Position numbers and translations under genes: made by a program. 49,844 nt of DNA from Epsilonproteobacteria bacterium UBA6211. GTDB taxonomy: Bacteria; Campylobacterota; Campylobacteria; Campylobacterales; Arcobacteraceae. The notes beneath the pieces are model-generated. The model ran no database searches, was not told where the DNA came from, and saw only the letters and a list, made by a program, of their open reading frames with translations. Of the stretch, positions 31,072 to 44,100 are shown one piece after another. The number at the start of each line of letters is the position of its first letter. The stretch's first letter is position 1. The stretch lies in NCBI GenBank assembly GCA_002421845.1, contig DISL01000030.1, positions 1 through 49,844 of the forward strand. Reading direction: 5' to 3'.

Positions 31072-32667
31072 ATGGTACAAGTCGTTAACTTGAAAAAAGC
31101 TTTTGGACCTAGAGTACTTTTTGCCGAAATAAATCTAAAACTAGATGCAGGTAAAAGATACGGTCTTATCGGTGCAAACGGTGCAGGAAAAACAACATTT
31201 CTAAAAATCTTAAGCGGTGAAGAAGATGCAACAGAGGGTGAAATACAAATAGCAGGTGGAAAAAAAGTAGGAGTTCTAAGCCAAAATCAATACGCTTATG
31301 AAAGCTTTACTATTTTTGATGCTGTTTTGTACGGTAATAAAAAATTACACGATGCTATCAAAGAAAAAGAGACTCTTTATATGTCTGAAGAGTTTACTGA
31401 TGAAGTAAACAACCGCCTTGCAGAATTAGAGATAATTTGCTGTGAAGAAGACCCTACGTATGAATATGACATCAAAATCACAAAAATACTTGAAGATTTA
31501 GGGTTTCCTGCTAGTCAACATTCTGAACTTATGAGTACTATAACGGGTGGTGATAAGTTTAAGGTGTTACTAGCTCAAGTACTTTTCCCAAAACCTGATA
31601 TTTTGTTCCTTGATGAGCCTACGAACAACCTTGATATAGAGACTATCGGTTGGCTTGAAAATCAGCTTCAACATCATGAAGGTACTATGGTAGTTATTTC
31701 TCACGATAGACACTTCTTAAATGCGGTATGTACGAATATCCTAGACGTGGATTTTAAACAAATAAGAGAATTCAGCGGTAATTACGATGATTGGTATATT
31801 GCTTCTACTTTAGTAGCAAAACAAGCTCAAGTTGACCGTGATAAAAAACTAAAAGAAAAAGCAGAGTTAGAGAAGTTTATCGCTAGATTTAGTGCAAATG
31901 CGTCAAAAGCAAGACAAGCTACGAGCAGACAAAAACAACTTGAAAAGCTTGATATTTCAGCTATTTCAGTATCGAGCAGACGTGATCCTAGTATAGTATT
32001 TAAACAAAAAAGAGAAGCAGGTAAAGAAGTCCTCGAGGTTAAAAATATTTCAAAAAGCTATGATGGTGTACAAGTTCTTGATAATATTTCGTTTATGTTT
32101 GATAAAGGGGATAAAATAGCTCTTATCGGACACAACGGTGTGGGTAAAACGACTCTTTGTGAGATATTGATAGGAAACATTAAGCCTGACGTAGGTGAAG
32201 TAAGATGGGGAGCTACTATAACTACAAGCTATTTCCCACAAAATACTACGGATATAATCAAAGGTGAATTTACACTTTATGATTGGCTAAGAAACTTCGA
32301 TAGAGAAGCAGATATAGGGGAGATTAGAAATTGTCTAGGTAGAATGCTTTTCAACGGTCAAGAGCAAGAAAAACTTGTAAAAAGTTGTAGCGGTGGTGAA
32401 AAACATAGAATGATGCTTAGTAAAATTATGCTAGAACAAGGTAATTTTTTACTTCTTGATGAGCCTACCAACCACCTTGACCTAGAGGCTATTATTGCTC
32501 TTGGTGAAGCGTTATACAACTATGAAGGTGGTTGTATTTGTGTTTCTCACGATAGGGAGTTACTAGACGCATTTGCAAATAGAATCATAGAAATCCAAGA
32601 AAATGGAACTATTATAGACTTCAAGGGAAGTTACGAAGAGTTTGTAGAACACAAAAAAGGTATGTAA
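31072..32667 (+). CDS. ABC-F ATPase (YbiT-like translation factor)
   Basis: A 531-residue protein with two ABC ATPase domains and no membrane segments, the form of ABC-F proteins that act on the ribosome. Domain 1: Walker A GANGAGKTT (34-42), signature ITGGDKFKVLLAQ, Walker B ILFLDEPTNNLD. Domain 2: Walker A GHNGVGKTT, signature CSGGEKHRMMLSK, Walker B LLLDEPTNHLD. The linker (about 245-310) with KEKAELEKFIARFSANASKARQATSRQ is the helical arm inserted toward the tRNA sites. The domain 1 signature ITGGDK and the acidic insertion EIICCEEDPTYE agree with the YbiT branch. Exact paralogue not certain; resistance function is not implied. Confidence 0.92.
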   Translation: MVQVVNLKKAFGPRVLFAEINLKLDAGKRYGLIGANGAGKTTFLKILSGEEDATEGEIQIAGGKKVGVLSQNQYAYESFTIFDAVLYGNKKLHDAIKEKETLYMSEEFTDEVNNRLAELEIICCEEDPTYEYDIKITKILEDLGFPASQHSELMSTITGGDKFKVLLAQVLFPKPDILFLDEPTNNLDIETIGWLENQLQHHEGTMVVISHDRHFLNAVCTNILDVDFKQIREFSGNYDDWYIASTLVAKQAQVDRDKKLKEKAELEKFIARFSANASKARQATSRQKQLEKLDISAISVSSRRDPSIVFKQKREAGKEVLEVKNISKSYDGVQVLDNISFMFDKGDKIALIGHNGVGKTTLCEILIGNIKPDVGEVRWGATITTSYFPQNTTDIIKGEFTLYDWLRNFDREADIGEIRNCLGRMLFNGQEQEKLVKSCSGGEKHRMMLSKIMLEQGNFLLLDEPTNHLDLEAIIALGEALYNYEGGCICVSHDRELLDAFANRIIEIQENGTIIDFKGSYEEFVEHKKGM

Positions 32668-32685
32668 TACCGATAGGTTGATTAG

Positions 32686-34221
32686 TTGATAAAACAAATC
32701 CTACAAAAAGCCTTACAATATCAAGAAAAGGGAGATTTTTCTTCCGCTCTTGAAATATACAGCCAAGAACTATCAAAACAAAACTCAAAAGAAGAGTTTG
32801 TTTTTATATTCGGCAACAGTGCAAATATCAACTTCTTACAATCAAACTACAAAAAAGCAAAAGAACTTTATAAACAAGCTTTACAAATAGATAAAAACAA
32901 TCAACTTATCCATTTTAATTTGGGAGTTCTATATCTAAAACTAGAAGAGTTTGCCAACTCAAAAACACATTTAGAATACTCAAATAAACTAAACCCAAAA
33001 CACTATGCTACAAAATTAAATTTAGCAATTTGTTATAAAAACTTAAAACTATATGAAAAAGCTTTCTCTTTGTATGCAGATATGATTACTAGCAATCAAA
33101 ATGATATAGATACCTTTTATAATCTGGGTAATTTATATATAAGCGTAGAAAAATACGATTTTGCCGTAAAATATTATATGAAAGTAATCAAGCAAGATCA
33201 AAACTATTATAAAGCCTTATACGGTATTGGTTTGGCATATCATAAAATACTAAAAAACAAAAAAGCTTTGACTTATTTTGATAGGGCATTATCAATCAAA
33301 CCTGATTATAAGGATTGTTTGTTTGCTAAGTCTTTGGCGTTGTTACAAACGGGTAATTATAAAGATGGTTGGGAACTTTATAAGTATAGATTCGATGCAA
33401 AGAATCCTTTAAAAAAACCAAGTTATAATTCAAGGTATTATGAGGGTGAAAAGTTAGAAGGTAAAACTATTTTGGTTCAAGGTGAACAAGGTTTTGGAGA
33501 TAATATACAGTTTTGTAGGTTTTTACACTATTTAAAGAGTGCGAAGAAGGTTTATTTTGCAGTGAGAGAACCGCTTAAAAAACTTATGGATGAGAGTTTT
33601 CCTTTTGTGGAAATATGCGGTGACAAAGATGTGCTTTATGATGTGGATTATTATATATCATTGATAGATTTGCCTAGAGTTTTGGGTGATGTGGATGTAT
33701 TTGAAGATATTAAAATACCTTATATAAAAAGACGTCAAAAAGCACCTATAATATTTGATAAAAAGAGATTTAAGATAGGTTTTTGTTGGAGCGGTAATAG
33801 TGACCATCTAAACAATAAAAATCGCTCAATTCCCTTTGGATATTTTGAAAAATTAGTAGATAAATTTGATAATATATATTTTTATTCTTTGCAAAAAGAT
33901 AATTTTATTGAGCTTCCAAAAAGAGATAATTTGATAGATTTAAGAGATGTTTTGGATGATTTTAGTATAACCGCTTCCATAGTAAAAGAGCTTGATTTGG
34001 TACTCTCTATAGATAGTTCACTTTCCCATTTATCTGGGGCTTTATCTAAAAACACATATCTTTTACTTCCAAGGTATAGAGAGTGGAGATGGCTTGAAAA
34101 AGCAAAAACATCCAAATGGTATCCAAGTATAAAAATAATAAATCAACATATCCAAAATGACTGGGGAAAAGTGTTTGAAAAACTAGAGGATGAAATATGC
34201 AAAATGATAACAAAAATTTGA
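32686..34221 (+). CDS. TPR protein with glycosyltransferase-like C-terminal domain
   Basis: A 511-residue cytoplasmic protein. Residues 1-240 contain about six tetratricopeptide repeats (for example AKELYKQALQIDKNN; DTFYNLGNLYISVEKYDFAVKYY, in part; ALTYFDRALSIKPDY). The C-terminal half resembles TPR-fused glycosyltransferases (family 9/41-like fold): LVQGEQGFGDNIQFCRFLHY, KIGFCWSGN, RSIPFGYFEKL and DSSLSHLSGAL. Such enzymes modify proteins or surface glycans. The start is TTG, as no nearer ATG gives the first repeat. Its end overlaps the FkbM methyltransferase gene by 25 bp, and a giant RTX gene follows. Modification of that surface protein is an attractive but unproved role. Confidence 0.82.
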   Translation: MIKQILQKALQYQEKGDFSSALEIYSQELSKQNSKEEFVFIFGNSANINFLQSNYKKAKELYKQALQIDKNNQLIHFNLGVLYLKLEEFANSKTHLEYSNKLNPKHYATKLNLAICYKNLKLYEKAFSLYADMITSNQNDIDTFYNLGNLYISVEKYDFAVKYYMKVIKQDQNYYKALYGIGLAYHKILKNKKALTYFDRALSIKPDYKDCLFAKSLALLQTGNYKDGWELYKYRFDAKNPLKKPSYNSRYYEGEKLEGKTILVQGEQGFGDNIQFCRFLHYLKSAKKVYFAVREPLKKLMDESFPFVEICGDKDVLYDVDYYISLIDLPRVLGDVDVFEDIKIPYIKRRQKAPIIFDKKRFKIGFCWSGNSDHLNNKNRSIPFGYFEKLVDKFDNIYFYSLQKDNFIELPKRDNLIDLRDVLDDFSITASIVKELDLVLSIDSSLSHLSGALSKNTYLLLPRYREWRWLEKAKTSKWYPSIKIINQHIQNDWGKVFEKLEDEICKMITKI

Positions 34222-35027
34222 TAGACGATAATGGTTTTAATAGATTAAAAAAATCAAAATACGGATATTGTCTTTATAACAAACATGATATGTATGTAGG
34301 TAAGTCGATAGATTTGTACGGTGAATATTGTGATGACGAATCTAGTTTCTTGGCTCAAATTTGTAAGCCAAACGATATAGTCGTAGAAGTCGGTGCAAAT
34401 ATCGGAACCCATACGGTTATGATGGCAAAAAAAGTTGGTTTTGGAGGTAAGGTTTTTGCATTTGAACCGCAAAGGATTGTTTATCAGACGTTGTGTGCTA
34501 ATGTAGCTTTGAATTCTATCAAAAACGTGTATGCATATAACATGGCAGTAGGTGCTAAAGAAGGTCATGTTTATATCCCTAGTATGGATTATGAATCTAC
34601 CAATAACTTTGGTGGAGTTAGTGTAAAAGAAAATATTCAAGGGGAGAAAATACAACTTGTTAAGCTTGATGATTTTTTGGAAATTGATTCATGTAAGCTT
34701 ATCAAAATAGATGTTGAAGGTATGGAAATTGATGTGCTAAAAGGTGCAGTAAATATTATATCCCAACATTCACCTATACTTTATCTAGAAAACGATCGCG
34801 TAGAAAAATCAAAAGAGTTGATAGAATATTTGTGGTCTTTGGATTATGATTTGTATTGGCATTTACCTAAGCTTTTTAATTTTCCTAATTTTTATGAATT
34901 AGAAGAAAATTTAATAGGCAATTTTATCTCAATAAATATGCTATGTATTCATAAAAAAAGTGATATAAAAATAGTCAATATGATTAAGGTAATTGATAGT
35001 AATTATCACCCAAGTATTAGAAAATAA
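34197..35027 (+). CDS. FkbM-family methyltransferase
   Basis: A 276-residue SAM-dependent methyltransferase. The SAM-binding motif I is VVEVGANIGTHTVMMAK (about 64-80), followed by VFAFEPQRIVYQTLCANVALN, NMAVG and the FkbM-typical LIKIDVEGMEIDVLKGA (about 162-178), then SPILYLEN. FkbM enzymes usually O-methylate sugars or glycan precursors. It begins inside the last 25 bases of the TPR glycosyltransferase gene, so the two work in one operon, and lies 168 bp before the giant RTX gene. The start ATG at 34197 is the first possible; a later start cannot be excluded. Confidence 0.88.
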   Translation: MQNDNKNLIDDNGFNRLKKSKYGYCLYNKHDMYVGKSIDLYGEYCDDESSFLAQICKPNDIVVEVGANIGTHTVMMAKKVGFGGKVFAFEPQRIVYQTLCANVALNSIKNVYAYNMAVGAKEGHVYIPSMDYESTNNFGGVSVKENIQGEKIQLVKLDDFLEIDSCKLIKIDVEGMEIDVLKGAVNIISQHSPILYLENDRVEKSKELIEYLWSLDYDLYWHLPKLFNFPNFYELEENLIGNFISINMLCIHKKSDIKIVNMIKVIDSNYHPSIRK

Positions 35028-35075
35028 CAACCATCCTATATAAATAATTTTTATATCTAAAAATATCACAAAATA

Positions 35076-35090
35076 GGATAAAATTTATCC
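35076..35090. promoter_or_regulatory. Palindrome upstream of the giant RTX gene
   Basis: GGATAAAATTTATCC has perfect seven-base arms around one central A. It lies about 106 bp before the RTX start, in the only gap of the neighbourhood (35028-35195). A TATAAA-like -10 sequence lies further down near 35161; no gene is seen in the gap. AAAGGA eight bases before the ATG is the RTX ribosome-binding site. Confidence 0.45.
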
Positions 35091-35195
35091 CATAAATGCC
35101 CATTGTGTCGTATTTTTGTAACTTTTTATTTAAGCGTAAATTAAGTGTTATTTTAGTATTATAAACTTAGTTATACTGCACAAAGGAAAATAGCT

Positions 35196-38100
35196 ATGTC
35201 ACAAGAAAACCAAACTGTAAATAACCCAAATCCTCAAACGGCTGAAGTGCTTATGAGCGATAAGGATATACTCTCTTATCAAGCTAAGAAAGTTACCGTA
35301 AAAAAAGAACCTGTAAAGGGGCAAAACGTTGCCGTATATGTTCGTCCCGGAGATCAGGTTGAGTTTAATATTGACGGTCTTGATTTAGAGAGTTTGGATT
35401 ATAGGCTTGTAGGCGGTGATATAGTTGTGCAGTTACCAAGTGGCGGTTTGATGACTTTCGTATCAATGGCGTTGATGGGGTATAGTGACAATCCTCCAGG
35501 CTTCATGGGTATGGGTGGACAAACTTTTAGTTTGGGTCAAGTTTTGTCTCAAATAGAAGAGGTAAATGATTTACCTTTTACCTCTTTGCCTGTAGAAGCA
35601 GAGATTCAAAGAGAGGATAATGTAAAAAAAATAGTTGAAGAGCTTGAAGAGACTTTAAAACAAGTTTCTCAAATGGTTGTTCAACAAGAATACATAGAAG
35701 AAGCAACAAAAACTAAAGAGGCTGATGATGCTTTGAAATTTGCAGAACCTCCTGTTGAGATACCTGAAGTTGTACAAAATGATTATACTTCAGATAAAAC
35801 AACAAGTCCTATTACTCCAAATCCTGCCAAAGTTGAAGGGGTTTTACCTACGCTTACGTTTGATATAGACATACAACACGTTGGAAGTGTTGATTCTATA
35901 ACTGGAAGCGGACTTGCTACGACACTTAACGTAACAGGTGGCGGTGGTGGTGTATATGCCAATGATTACCCAAGTAATCCTGCTTTAAGCGAATTACAAA
36001 AACAAACAAATGCTGAAGATATTGACTACCGTTCCGTAAATAACTCAATAGCAAATCAATCGATCATCACAGCAGATAATCCTACATTTTTCGGGGAGAC
36101 TTATACTTCAAGACTTGTCAAACTTTCCCCTTCGCAACCTGCTGGATTTGGTCTAACGGTAATAAAAGTAAGCGGTATTCCAAGCGGTGTATCAATAGTC
36201 GGCGGTACTGCTCAAGGTGGAGGGATTTGGCTTATAAATAAAGCGACCGATTTGACAAGCGGATTTACGGTAAATCCAAATAACGGTGAGATAAATTTTG
36301 CTATAAAATACGAAACAAACGTATCTGCCGATTTTACCATGAAAATAGAAGCAGAGTCAGTGTGGAGTATTGATAATTATGATGATGCCCTAAAAGCAAC
36401 TGCAAAAGAGCCTAAGCTAACAACAATTACTTTTGATAAAACTTACGGTGTAAATATCAAAGAAGTAGATTTAAATGCGCCTTTAAGCTATAAATATACT
36501 GAAATCGGCGGATATAAAGACGGTTTTGTACTTGCTACAAATCTAAATGATAATATTATCCGAACAGGTGATATAAATACTACCGTAATAGGTGGTGTGA
36601 CAACTGATAGTATTATCGCACAAAGTGGAAATGATTCTCTTTATGGAGGTAAAGGTAATGATACCATAGCTCCAGGTCTTGGTAATGACTTGGTTGACGG
36701 TGGTGAGGGAACAGATACTGTATCGTACAAACAATTAGCATCTTCAAACGCAGGTGCAGGTGTTATTGTTGATTTGATTGCAGGTACTGCAACAGGTTCC
36801 GGTAATGATACCTTGGTGAGTATTGAAAATATCATCGGTACTGATTTTAGGGATACTCTATATGGTAGTAATGGGGTAAATATAATTTACGGTGGATTAG
36901 GAAACGATACAATAGATGGCCGTGCTGGTGATGATACTATTTACGGTGAAGCAGGAAATGATACTATAAAAAGTGGAGACGGTAGTAATTACTTAGACGG
37001 CGGTATAGGAATAGATACCGTTGATTATAGTACTTTGACCGATACGAACGGTGTGACGGTAAGGCTATTAAGCCCTGATGCAGTAACACTCGGCGAAACT
37101 TGGGGTGATGCCTCATCTGCCGGTGGTACAGATAGATTGGTCAGTATTGAGAATGTTATAGGTAGTGATTATAGCGATACTTTTAGCGGAGCAGATAATA
37201 CTAATAATACGTTTGATGGAAGAAGCGGTAGCGATATTGTTGATTATAGCTCTTACACTAGCAATGCAATCAATGCAAATTTAGGTGAAGGTTGGGTAAT
37301 AGGTCAAGGAACCGATAAACTTATCAATATTGAGGCTATCAGAGGTACTGATTTATTGGCATTCGGTGATACTATTATAGGTTCAGTCAGTGTAGATAAT
37401 ACCATATACGGTATGGCAGGAAACGATACATTAAAAGGTGTCGGAGGTAATAATAGCCTTTACGGTGGAAGTGGTAATGATTTAATCTACAGCGGTACCG
37501 GTAATGATTTGATAGATGGTGGAACGGGAACAAATACCTTAAGTTACGAGGATGTGATTGCTATAGGTGATGCTACGACTACCGGGGTAACCGTTAAATT
37601 ATACGATACCAATGCACAAGATACAGGCAAAGGTGGAATAGATACTATTTCAAACATCCAAAACCTTATAGGTACATCAAAAAATGATACGTTGTCCGGA
37701 AATCTTGGGGTAAATACAATAAACGGTCTTGGTGGAACGGATACTGTCGATTATAGCTATTCTTTAAATGCAATTAATGCAAATTTATTGACAGGTTTGG
37801 TTGACAAAGGTAATTCTACACCTGATACTATTTTGAATATTGAAAATATTATAGGTACGTCGGAAGGTGACACTATTATCGGTAGTAACGTAGCAAATGT
37901 ACTAGATGGTGGTGCAGGTGATGATTATTTTGTTGGAAATGGTGGGAATAACACTATTATAGGTGGAAGTGGAAGTGACTTGGTTGATTATAGCAGTGCA
38001 AGTTTTGGGGTAAAAATAACCCTTGATAATAGTGGAAACGGTACGGCTCTTATAGGTTCTCAAACTGATACTTTACAAGCAATAGAAAATATAAAAGGTT

Positions 38101-41100
38101 CTAATTATTCAGATACTATTATCTCTAATGATACCAATGATATATCAAATACTTTTTGGGGTGGAATAGGTAATGATACACTTGGCGGCGGAAGTGGTAA
38201 TGATTACCTTTACGGTGAAAGCGGTGATGATAAAATCATAGCTAGTAGCGGTGTTGATTTTATAGACGGTGGAAGTGATAGCGAAATATTCGGTGATACA
38301 TTGGATTTCTCTAGCATAAATGCAAAAATTGCTTTAACTCTGGCAGAAGACGGTAACGAAGCAAGAGTTTATGAAGACGGTGTAGCAACACATAGAGTTT
38401 ATAACATAGAAAATATTATTGCTAGTGATTTGGATAGTACTCTAAAAGGTAATAGTAAAAACAATACTCTAACAGGTGGTGCAGGAAATGATACTTTAAG
38501 CGGTGGAGCAGGGACAAATTACCTTCACGGTGGTGGTGGAGTAAATACGGTAGATTATAGCGATGCATCAAACGAAGTAACCGTTGATTTAAGCAAATCA
38601 GGTATTCAAGAGGTTTATACGGTAGGAGCAACAACGGTTAAAGATGTCTTGGTAAATATTCAAAACGTAATAGGTAGTAATCATAAAGATATTATTACAG
38701 GTAATAGTGCATCTAACTCACTTTACGGTGGACTTGGAAATGATACGTTAGTTGGAAGTAGCGGTAATGATACGCTAGATGGCGGTGACGGTATAGATGT
38801 GGCAAGTTATGCAAGTGCTACCGAAGATTTATATATTGACTTGGGAGTATCGGGAACACCTGTGTCTATAAGTGCAACATACGGAAGTGATACTTTTATA
38901 AGTATAGAAGGGGCTATTGGTGGAAGTGGAAATGATACTATTATAGGTACAAATAGCTCAAATGTATTAATAGGTGGTGACGGTGATGATACTTTACTAC
39001 CAAATGGAAATAACTGTAACGATGAACTAGATATTATTGACGGTGGAGCAGGAACAGACTTTGTAAGTTTTGACTTTGGAGGAGCTACGGCTGTTACCTT
39101 AGATTTGGCTGATAGTGGGGTACAAAATACAGGTAAAGGCAAAGTCCAAATAACAAATATAGAAAATGTAGAAGGTGGTGCAGGAGCTGATAAACTGTAC
39201 GGTAATAGCAGTAATAATACGTTAAGCGGTTTAGCAGGTAATGATACGTTAGTAGGTCGTGCAGGTAATAATACACTTGACGGTGGGGCTGATTTTGATA
39301 CGGCTGATTATAGTAGTGTCAGTAGTTTAAACGGAATTAACGTTAATCTTGGATTAGCTACACAGCAAGTACAAAATAACGGTTATGTCGGTAAAGATAC
39401 TTTAATAAGCATAGAAAAAATAATAGCAACAAATAATGCCGATATTATTCAAGGAAGTACGACAAGAGTAGATGTGGATACCTTGTATTTTGAACTTGGT
39501 GCAGGAAATGATACCATATATGCAGGAAGCGGTGCAAATGTAATATATACTTCAAGAATAGATGAAAACGGTACGGACTACACAAGTTATAACAATACCG
39601 TATTTAGCGGTACAGGAAGTGATACGGTATATGGAAGTAGCGGTAGTGATACGTTTGTGGTATCTGCGACTGATTCAGTCAGTGGTGCTAATGATACTTT
39701 TTACGGTATAAGCGGTACAAATACAATAGATTATAGTCTTGTAACGGATAATGATACAAATGGTGCTACAGGTGGTATAAATGTAACATTAAACGGTACT
39801 AATGCGGTAAGTATAGTGCTTAAAGATGGTGGAAATACAAATACGGTGCAAAATGTTTCACATATCATAGGTACAGGTAATAACGATACTTTAACGGGCG
39901 ATAGTTTTAATAATATTCTTGACGGTGGAGCAGGAGATGATACTATTTCTGGAACAGCCGGAAATAACACATTAAGCGGTGGAAGCGGTGCTGATTCGAT
40001 AACGGGTGGTACCGGTGTAGATACCATATACGGCGGACTTGGTGATGATATAGTATTTAGTAGTACCGGTAATGATACGGTTTACGGTGGAGATGGTATT
40101 GATACTTTTGATTTAAGCGGTAGAACAGGAAAAGCATTTGTAAACTTAGCGGAAAATAGATCAAGAATAGATACAAATAATAATGGTGATTTTGATACGG
40201 ATGATGAGAGTGATGTACTTTTTAGTATAGAAAAAGTTATAGGTAATAGCTCTGATAATACACTTTACGGTGATAGTTATGCAAATATTCTTGACGGGGG
40301 AACGGCAGGTAATAACTCATTATACGGTGCAGGTGGCGATGATACTCTAATAGGAAGCGGAAGCGGTATAGATATAGCTTACTATAAACCGGCAAGTGCA
40401 TCTATTTATGTTGATATGACGCAAACTAATCAAATAGTAAGAGACGGTGACGGTGGGTCTGATAAACTTATAGATATTAATGAGATTTACGGTTCTGATT
40501 ACGGTGATACATTTAGCGGTAACAGTGCTAATAACACTTTTAGAGGTGGTGTAGGAAACGATACATTTTATAGTAGTGAAGGTTCAAACGTACATGACGG
40601 TGGAGCTGATAACGATTTATTTTTAATTACTTCAAAAGACCATGGAGTTGATACTTTAATAGGTGGACTTGGAAGTGATACGGTAGATTTTAGTGGTATA
40701 AGTGGACTTACTACAAAAGGTTTGGAGATTACTCTAAACGGCAACGAAACCGTACAGGCTACACTGAATGATGTAGCGTCACATAGGCTAACAGGTGTAG
40801 AAAATATCACGGGTACAATTTATAATGATACCATAAGAGGTGATCATAATAATAATATTTTAAGCGGTTTTGCAGGAAATAATACACTTATCGGTGGTGG
40901 TGGTGATGATACACTTATTGGCGGTACAGGTACGGATGTAGCTAGTTATGAAACATCTACAAGCGGTATAAAAGTAGATTTAACACAGATTAATTTTCAA
41001 GTTACGGATGATGGACTTGGTGGAAGAGATAAGCTTATCGGAATAGATACTATCATAGGTAGTGATTATGCAGATACTTTCAAGGGAGATATTGGAAGTG

Positions 41101-44100
41101 ATACTTTTATTGGTGGTACAGGTGATGACTGGTTTATAGGAAGTGCAGGAAATGATTACTTTGAAGGTGGTGCATTAAGCAGTGATACTGTTGATTATAG
41201 TGCGGCAACTACTGATTTGGTAGTAGATATAAATGATGGTTCAAAATATATCAATGCCCAATACGGCACAGATACTTTTGTAAATATCAACGGTGTAGTC
41301 GGTGGTAGCGGAAATGATACACTTACAGGTAATAGCGGAAGAAATACACTTGTAGGTGGAAGTGGAGATGACACACTTTTGGGCTTTGGTGGGAAAGATT
41401 ATATAGATGGCGGAAGCGGAAGTGATTTTGTAAGTTTTTCTTATACGTCTAGCGATGTCAAATTAGATTTAGCAGATACTGCAGAACAACAATATACGGC
41501 AGACCCTAATGATTTGATTACAATGATAAATATTGAAAATATCGAAGGTGGAAGCGGAAATGATACTTTAAAGGGTAATGGTAGTAATAACACTATAGAA
41601 GGTGGTGCAGGAAATGATACTTTAAGTGGTAGAGGCGGTATTAATGTTCTTAACGGTGGAAGTGGAGCATATATAGATATTGCCGACTATAGTGGTAATA
41701 CAGATGGAATTAAAGTTGATTTGTCTAATACTATTGACGCTACATATCAAGTTTACTACAACGGCGTAGCCGGTGGTAAGGATAGACTTATTGATATTGA
41801 AGAGATTTGGGGAAGTAATTATGCTGATACGTTTGTAGGAAGTATAGGTGCAGATACAATAAGAGGTGGCGTTGGAAATGATACCTTTAGAGGTTTGGGT
41901 GGAAATGATACTTTTTATGGTGAAAGTGGAGATGATTTATTTATAAGCTCATATAATGACGGAGATAATACATACTATGGCGGAACTACCGATGAGGTAA
42001 ACGGTGATACTGTTGATTATAGCGGTATTACGGATAGTCAGTACAAAGTTATAGGAGATTTGAGTAATAGCAATATAAGTGTATATAATTCTTTGGATGT
42101 ATTGCAAAAAACAGATACTATATATAATATAGAAAACCTAACAGGTGGCTCTGGAGATGATACTTTAAAGGGTAATGCAAGTAAAAATACCATCAAAGGT
42201 GGAGACGGTAACGATTCTATTTTTATAACAGAAGGTGGCGATAGATTATTCGGTGAAGGTGGTAATGATACTTTTATTTTCCAAAGTGGGATTAACGGTA
42301 CCGGTACAGTCATAGACGGTGGTACCACATCACAAACTACAGGTGATACTATAGATTATAGTGCTTTAACAGACAAAGTTAGTCTGAGACTTATGGGTAG
42401 TAGTTATAGCGGTGTTACGCTAGGGGTTGAAACAAATCATCACTCTATTGCAAATATCAACAACATAATAGGAAGTTTGGGTGATGATACTATAGAAGGT
42501 GATATTGGCAATAACATATTAAACGGATTTGATGGAATAGATACGATAAGCTTTGAAAATGCAGGAGCTAAGGTTGTAGTAAATATAGGAGATAGCGATA
42601 TAACAATAAGCAATGCACCGACAGGCAACGGCACATATACCGCAAATCAAGCAACAGGTACTACAATAGGTACCGATACAATTACAAATTTTGAAAATAT
42701 TAAAAGTGGAAGCGGTGATGACACATTAATAGGTAGTGGTACTCAAAATATTATATATGGTGGAATAGGTCAAGATTTTATTTTTGGTGGAGCCGGAGAT
42801 GATAAGCTTTTTGGAGAAGAAGGAAACGATACAATAGCCGGTGGTGAAGGTAATGACTCTATAGACGGTGGTGACGGTATAGATACCGTTAGCTATTTTG
42901 ATGCTGATAGTGTAACCGTAACTTTGCGAGGTGCAACAAACGGTACCGGTGAAGTTATGTATGGTGCTACTACATATACGGATAAATTATACGGCATAGA
43001 AAATATAATAGGAAGTGTAGGTAATGATACCTTACAAGGTAATGAAGGTGATAATATACTTAATGGTGCAGGTGGAAACAATACCGTAAGTTATAGTGGA
43101 GCAGCAGCAGGTGTAACTGTAGATTTAGGCATATCTACACAACAAGATACTATAGGAGACGGTAGAGATACTTTAATAGGATTTGATAATCTAATAGGCT
43201 CAAATCTTGGTGATACCTTAAGAGGTAATGCAAATTCAAATGTTATCAAAGCAGGTGGCGGAGATGATGTTATTTACGGTGTCGGTGGAGCTAATTATCT
43301 TTACGGTGGACTTGGCAATGATACTTTTATAGGGAAAGTAAGCGGTAGTGATTTTATAGACGGTGAGAGTGGAAATGATAAGGTTGATTATAGTAATTTA
43401 GCTTCAACGAATTATATAACCGTAAATCTTGGAGCTACAACATCAAGAAATGATGAAAATGGTGTATCTCAAAGTGTATATCAAATTTCTATTAACGGCG
43501 GAGATAGTGATTATGTAAAAAATATCTCTGTTTTTGAAGGAAGTGCCGGAAATGATATATTTACCGTTACAAATGGAACTTATGAGTTTATCGGTGGAAG
43601 CGGTGATGATACATTTAACGGTACTAATTTCACAGGCGTAGTTATAAACGGTAGCAATCATACCATAGATGTAAGCGGTACTCAAGGTGCTACAAATGCT
43701 TATGCTACAAAAGGTGATACTATAGATTATAGTAATGTTGCCGATAAAATAATAGTTACCATGGAAGCAGGAAGTGACCCTACTACCGTGCGAGTAGGTG
43801 GTGATACTACAAATCATACCATAAGAAATATAGAAAATATTTACGGCTCGAATAGTGCAGATGACACGATAACAGGTAACAGTAGCAATAATACTATAAT
43901 CGGCGGTGGCGGTGATGATGTTATAGACGGTGGCGGTGGAAGCGACTACCTTGACGGTGGTACTCATACTAGTGGAGATACCGTATCATTTAGTAGTGTT
44001 ACCGGTGTAAGCGGTATTAGCGTAAATATAAGTAGTAGTAATGTTACTTTAGACGGCACCACATATAATGCAAATAGTGCACTGAGAAATGGACAAACAA

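Noticed and set aside
34254..34655. 133-codon minus-strand frame
   Set aside because: Antisense to the FkbM methyltransferase, whose motifs are clear.
43443..43967. 174-codon minus-strand frame, and many other minus frames between 36.5 and 49.7 kb
   Set aside because: They are antisense shadows of the RTX repeats; they consist of repetitive Ile/Ser/Thr/Tyr or Leu/Pro runs and lack consistent ribosome-binding sites.
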